Part shown: positions 30,236-32,909 of the stretch, one piece after another
How the letters are laid out: every line of letters starts with the position of its first letter
How positions within the stretch are numbered: the first letter of the stretch is position 1
NCBI GenBank assembly: GCA_964622075.1
Contig: CAZUMR010000065.1
Location: 1 to 32,909, forward strand
DNA length: 32,909 bases
Origin: WAPX01 sp964622075
GTDB lineage: Archaea > Halobacteriota > Archaeoglobi > Archaeoglobales > Archaeoglobaceae
Reading direction: 5' to 3'
Translations under genes and position numbers: made by a program
Notes under the pieces: generated by a model
Databases searched by the model: none
Seen by the model: only the letters and a program-made list of their open reading frames with translations
What the model was told of the DNA's origin: nothing

Positions 30236-31402
30236 ATGAGATTTTTCATGGTGGGATTCGGCCAGGCAGGAGGCAAAATATTAGACTTATTCCTTGAAAG
30301 AGAGAAAAAAGTAGGAAGCAGAATAGAGGTCAAGACTCTCGCGATCAACTCTGCAAGAACGGATTTGCTCGGTCTCAAGCATGTACCAAAGGAAAACAGA
30401 ATATTGATTGGGCAGACGATAGTTAAGGGTCATGGAGTTGGTACTGACAACAAGCTTGGAGCAAAAATTGCACAGGAAGATATAGAGACAATCCTGAGCG
30501 AGATAGATAATAGGGGAACGCATGAAATAGATGCATTCCTGATAATAGCGGGGCTTGGTGGTGGAACGGGCAGTGGAGGAGCTCCAGTTCTGGCCAAATA
30601 TCTTTCAGAGATGTATTCCGAGCCTGTTTATGCCATAGGAATTCTGCCAGCTCCGGAGGAGGGCAAGCTATACTCCTTAAATGCGGCAAGGAGCATGATA
30701 TCCCTTCTGAAGTACGTTGACAACCTGATACTGATCGATAATGGAGCCTGGAAGTTTGAAGGACTCAGTCTTAAAGAGAGCTTTAACAGAATAAACAGGG
30801 AGATTGTTGTCAGACTTGCACTCCTTGCAAGGGCTGGAGAGCCTGTTGAGGAAGGGATGGTTGGAGAGATGGTTGTGGATAGCTCAGAAGTCATAAACAC
30901 GCTCAGGGGAGGAGGTATATCCTCAATAGGTTATGCCACTTCACTTGCAGAGCCTGAGTCCAAGAAAAAGAAAAGACTGCTCCCGTTTGGAAAGAAGAAG
31001 GATACCCTGATGGAAGATGACAAGGCTATAAAGATTGCTACCCTTGTCAGAAGGGCAACTCTCGGAAGGCTCTCAGTGCCGTGCAATCCAAAGAGTGCTG
31101 AAAGGGCATTAGTTCTTGTGGCAGGGCCGCCTGAGCAGCTTGACAGAAAGGGACTTGAAAAGGCAAAACTCTGGCTCGAAGAGTTGATTGCCGGTGTAGA
31201 GGTTAGGGCTGGAGACTATCCAACGAGGAAGACGGAGCACGTTGCAGCTCTTGTTGTTCTGGCAAACGTCACCGAGGTTCCAAGAGTCAGGGAGCTGCAG
31301 AGACTGGCTGCAGAGGCCAAGGAGGAGGCTGAGGACGCTGAAAGGATGAGGATAGAGAAAACTCTCACGCTCTTTGATGAGGATATCGAACCTCTTATAT
31401 AA
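30236..31402 (+). CDS. CetZ/FtsZ-like tubulin-superfamily GTPase
   Basis: The 388-residue protein has the tubulin/FtsZ GTP-binding features: FGQAGGKI at 8-15, INSARTDL, GHGVGTDNKLG, and the signature LGGGTGSGGAP at 107-117. The divergence from FtsZ, the GHGVGTD segment and the C-terminal domain place it in the archaeal CetZ (FtsZ3-like) group, which in haloarchaea controls cell shape and motility rather than division. The T7-loop region reads VVDSSEVIN with acids at 215 and 218, so GTP hydrolysis in a polymer remains plausible. A lysine-rich insert (243-256, around KKKKRLLPFGKKK) follows. The C terminus is a long charged helix. A surface-protein gene follows after 32 bases. Confidence 0.9.
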   Translation: MRFFMVGFGQAGGKILDLFLEREKKVGSRIEVKTLAINSARTDLLGLKHVPKENRILIGQTIVKGHGVGTDNKLGAKIAQEDIETILSEIDNRGTHEIDAFLIIAGLGGGTGSGGAPVLAKYLSEMYSEPVYAIGILPAPEEGKLYSLNAARSMISLLKYVDNLILIDNGAWKFEGLSLKESFNRINREIVVRLALLARAGEPVEEGMVGEMVVDSSEVINTLRGGGISSIGYATSLAEPESKKKKRLLPFGKKKDTLMEDDKAIKIATLVRRATLGRLSVPCNPKSAERALVLVAGPPEQLDRKGLEKAKLWLEELIAGVEVRAGDYPTRKTEHVAALVVLANVTEVPRVRELQRLAAEAKEEAEDAERMRIEKTLTLFDEDIEPLI

Positions 31403-31434
31403 TTCTCCCCTCAACTTTTCGCGAGGTGAAAGGA

Positions 31435-32727
31435 ATGAAAAAAGCGGTGGCGGCGATAGCTTTTGCTTTACTGCTACTCGTAGTCTTCACGATTCCAGCG
31501 CTTGCTTACGACGTAACAAAGGATGACTTCAAACAGCCTCCAAGCGTTACAGTTACGATCGATGGGCAGACAATTCATCCAAACCTGCAGAATGGTGTCC
31601 TTTTTGTGAACCATGTTTGTTATGGTGGAGAGAAAGTCAGTATAGTTTATGTGATAGAGCCAAGCTCAACTAGTGAGGGTACGACTATAGCAGGCAGATC
31701 GTATACCATAACAACGCAGCTGAGCGATAACACAATAGATGCATACGCATTCAGATATAGCAGCGAAAACACACTGATGTCAGCCTATCCAATAGTCAGT
31801 GGAAGCGACAGCGTAACTCTCAATCTGCCGGGAGTTGACCAGTGGGAGTACGGATACGGTGAGATAAACATAACTGTCAGCGGTAAAATACCTTCTCCAA
31901 ACGAGAGACTTGTAAGGCTCAAAGCTTTAAGCGTGGAGGTTCAGGGAGCTCCACCAGACTGTTTACCTCCAGTAGTTATACCGGTCGTCAACAAGGCAAA
32001 GTTCCAGAGCGATATAAACTCGGTAAAGAGCAAGTACGATCAGTTAAAGTCTGAGCTAAACAAATATCTCGGACAGGTAGATACCTCCGCACTGAGCAGT
32101 GACCTGAAAAAGGCAGGAGACAACCTGACTGCAGCTGAAACGCTGTTCAGCAATGGAGATTACATTAAGGCAGATGAAAAGCTGAACGCAACAGAGTTCT
32201 GGCTTGATAAGGCAGAGAACGACCTGAAGAAAGTTAAGGCAGAGTACATGTGCAAGGAAATTCAGGATAAGGCCAACGAAATAAACAACATGATAAACGA
32301 GATCTCAGCTTACGTTGACGAAATAGATAGCGGTGCCATAAAAATGCCTATAAGCGAGAAAATACAGATAAAGGCACAGTTTAAAGAAATTCAGAACGAC
32401 TATTCAACACTGATTTCAGATATTTCCGCAATAAAAGCTGCCATAAACAACGGAATGTACGATGATGCCATTGCAAGAGCAAACAACACACTGAGTTATG
32501 CTGAAAAAGTTTACAACGACGCAAACTCTCTGCTGACAACACTCCAAAGCAAGATTTCTGCTCCAGCAAGCACTCCGACTTCCACACCATCATCAGAGAA
32601 TGCCCTGCCTTCGATAAAGTTCTCACCTACAACACTGGCAATAATTGGAGGGGTCATCATAGCCGTAATAATAATTGCAGTTCTGCTCTACATGAGAGGT
32701 GGCGGAAGGTTCGATGAGCTCAGATAA
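31435..32727 (+). CDS. Membrane-anchored coiled-coil surface protein
   Basis: I do not recognise the family. The 430-residue precursor has a signal peptide (cleavage likely after ALA at 22-24), an extracellular beta-rich domain (25-175) with cysteines 62 and 176, and a long helical, probably coiled-coil region (185-375) with one cysteine at 273. A Ser/Thr/Pro stalk (376-395), one transmembrane helix (399-420) and a 10-residue tail, RGGGRFDELR, end the protein. Several N-glycosylation sequons (N145, N230, N251, N350) fit an exported archaeal protein. The start is the ATG at 31435, after GAGGTGA five bases upstream; an in-frame GTG at 31426 lies inside that site. Its position behind CetZ suggests a linked role at the cell envelope. 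Confidence 0.78.
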   Translation: MKKAVAAIAFALLLLVVFTIPALAYDVTKDDFKQPPSVTVTIDGQTIHPNLQNGVLFVNHVCYGGEKVSIVYVIEPSSTSEGTTIAGRSYTITTQLSDNTIDAYAFRYSSENTLMSAYPIVSGSDSVTLNLPGVDQWEYGYGEINITVSGKIPSPNERLVRLKALSVEVQGAPPDCLPPVVIPVVNKAKFQSDINSVKSKYDQLKSELNKYLGQVDTSALSSDLKKAGDNLTAAETLFSNGDYIKADEKLNATEFWLDKAENDLKKVKAEYMCKEIQDKANEINNMINEISAYVDEIDSGAIKMPISEKIQIKAQFKEIQNDYSTLISDISAIKAAINNGMYDDAIARANNTLSYAEKVYNDANSLLTTLQSKISAPASTPTSTPSSENALPSIKFSPTTLAIIGGVIIAVIIIAVLLYMRGGGRFDELR

Positions 32728-32846
32728 CAAAATAATACAGTAAAAATAAATAATTTCCAAATTTTTATACAATTTTTATTCGTAAACGTACCTATTTGCA
32801 AACCTGAAAACGTAAAAACAAAAAACAACGTAACGCTACTTGACTC
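32728..32846 (+). terminator. AT-rich gap with U-tracts before hisF
   Basis: T-runs in AAATTTTTATACAATTTTTA (32759-32778) follow the surface-protein stop and fit an archaeal terminator. The rest is A-rich, with GTAAACGTA/CGTAAAAAC-type repeats, and holds no gene. No ribosome-binding site precedes hisF. Confidence 0.45.
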
Positions 32847-32909
32847 ATGCTTGCAAAACGCATAATTCCCTGTCTCGACGTCACTCTTGATGAGAAGGGC
32901 GCTACCGTG
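32847..32909 (+). CDS. hisF: Imidazole glycerol phosphate synthase subunit HisF (5' part only)
   Basis: The last 63 bases encode 21 residues beginning MLAKRIIPCLDV, the unmistakable N terminus of HisF. This is the cyclase subunit that makes imidazole glycerol phosphate and AICAR in histidine synthesis. The aspartate of CLDV is the catalytic Asp11. The gene runs out of the window, and no other his gene is seen. Confidence 0.9.
   Translation, partial: MLAKRIIPCLDVTLDEKGATV

Noticed and set aside
1..32909. CRISPR arrays, insertion sequences, inteins or phage genes
   Set aside because: No regularly spaced repeats, transposase motifs, or intein insertions in the usual hosts (RtcB, Lhr, RuvBL) were seen.

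Overview
The window looks like chromosomal DNA of a euryarchaeon, most likely a member of the Archaeoglobales (Archaeoglobus, Ferroglobus or Geoglobus type). The reasons are the archaeal gene set (pantoate kinase, Dph2, RuvBL/TIP49, archaeal TruD, a CetZ/FtsZ-like tubulin, an Lhr-type helicase, RtcB, an HTH plus zinc-ribbon regulator and a FilR1-type regulator), heavy use of AGA/AGG arginine codons, a tRNA gene without an encoded CCA, U-rich terminators, and TATA-like boxes placed about 25-27 bases before many start codons. The genus is an inference from content; no search was run.

Layout. 214-1244 (-): cutA and a nucleotidyltransferase in an ATGA-overlapping pair. 1460-2977 (+): a site-2-type membrane protease. 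3087-3158 (-): tRNA-Ala(CGC). 3204-3752 (-): a lipoprotein joining a thioredoxin-like domain to a C-terminal heme-c motif. 3968-8475 (-): a membrane TPR protein, the NAD(P)HX repair enzyme and a very AT-rich DUF2298 membrane protein. 8609-9889 (+): truD. 9899-11128 (-): pantoate kinase and a small zinc-ribbon regulator, divergent from ilvC (11183-12187, +). 12290-18150 (-): an alpha-glucan cluster with a debranching enzyme, two GT-B glycosyltransferases, a GH57 glycosidase and a previously unmarked 39-codon ORF that overlaps the GH57 start. 18435-19868 (+): two-subunit class I fumarase. 19841-20677 (-): a FilR1-type regulator. 20972-21526 (+): a PEBP-like lipoprotein. 21586-25622 (+): Lhr-type helicase and RtcB ligase. 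25801-26685 (+): DUF1152 protein. 26850-29120 (-): DUF4234-like membrane protein and RuvBL/TIP49 ATPase. 29213-32727 (+): dph2, a CetZ-like tubulin and a membrane-anchored coiled-coil surface protein. The window ends inside hisF.

How the genes fit together. Much of the window is central housekeeping: CoA, branched-chain amino acid and histidine synthesis, a TCA enzyme, tRNA and translation-factor modification, RNA ligation and nucleotide repair. The alpha-glucan cluster can plausibly both build (two GT-B enzymes) and break or remodel (GH57, debranching enzyme) a glycogen-like store. Its layout resembles the Methanocaldococcus MJ1606-MJ1611 neighbourhood as I recall it. The least explained parts are the 39-codon ORF at the head of that cluster, the CetZ/surface-protein pair, the thioredoxin-heme lipoprotein, and several palindromes or tandem repeats lying exactly in promoter cores.
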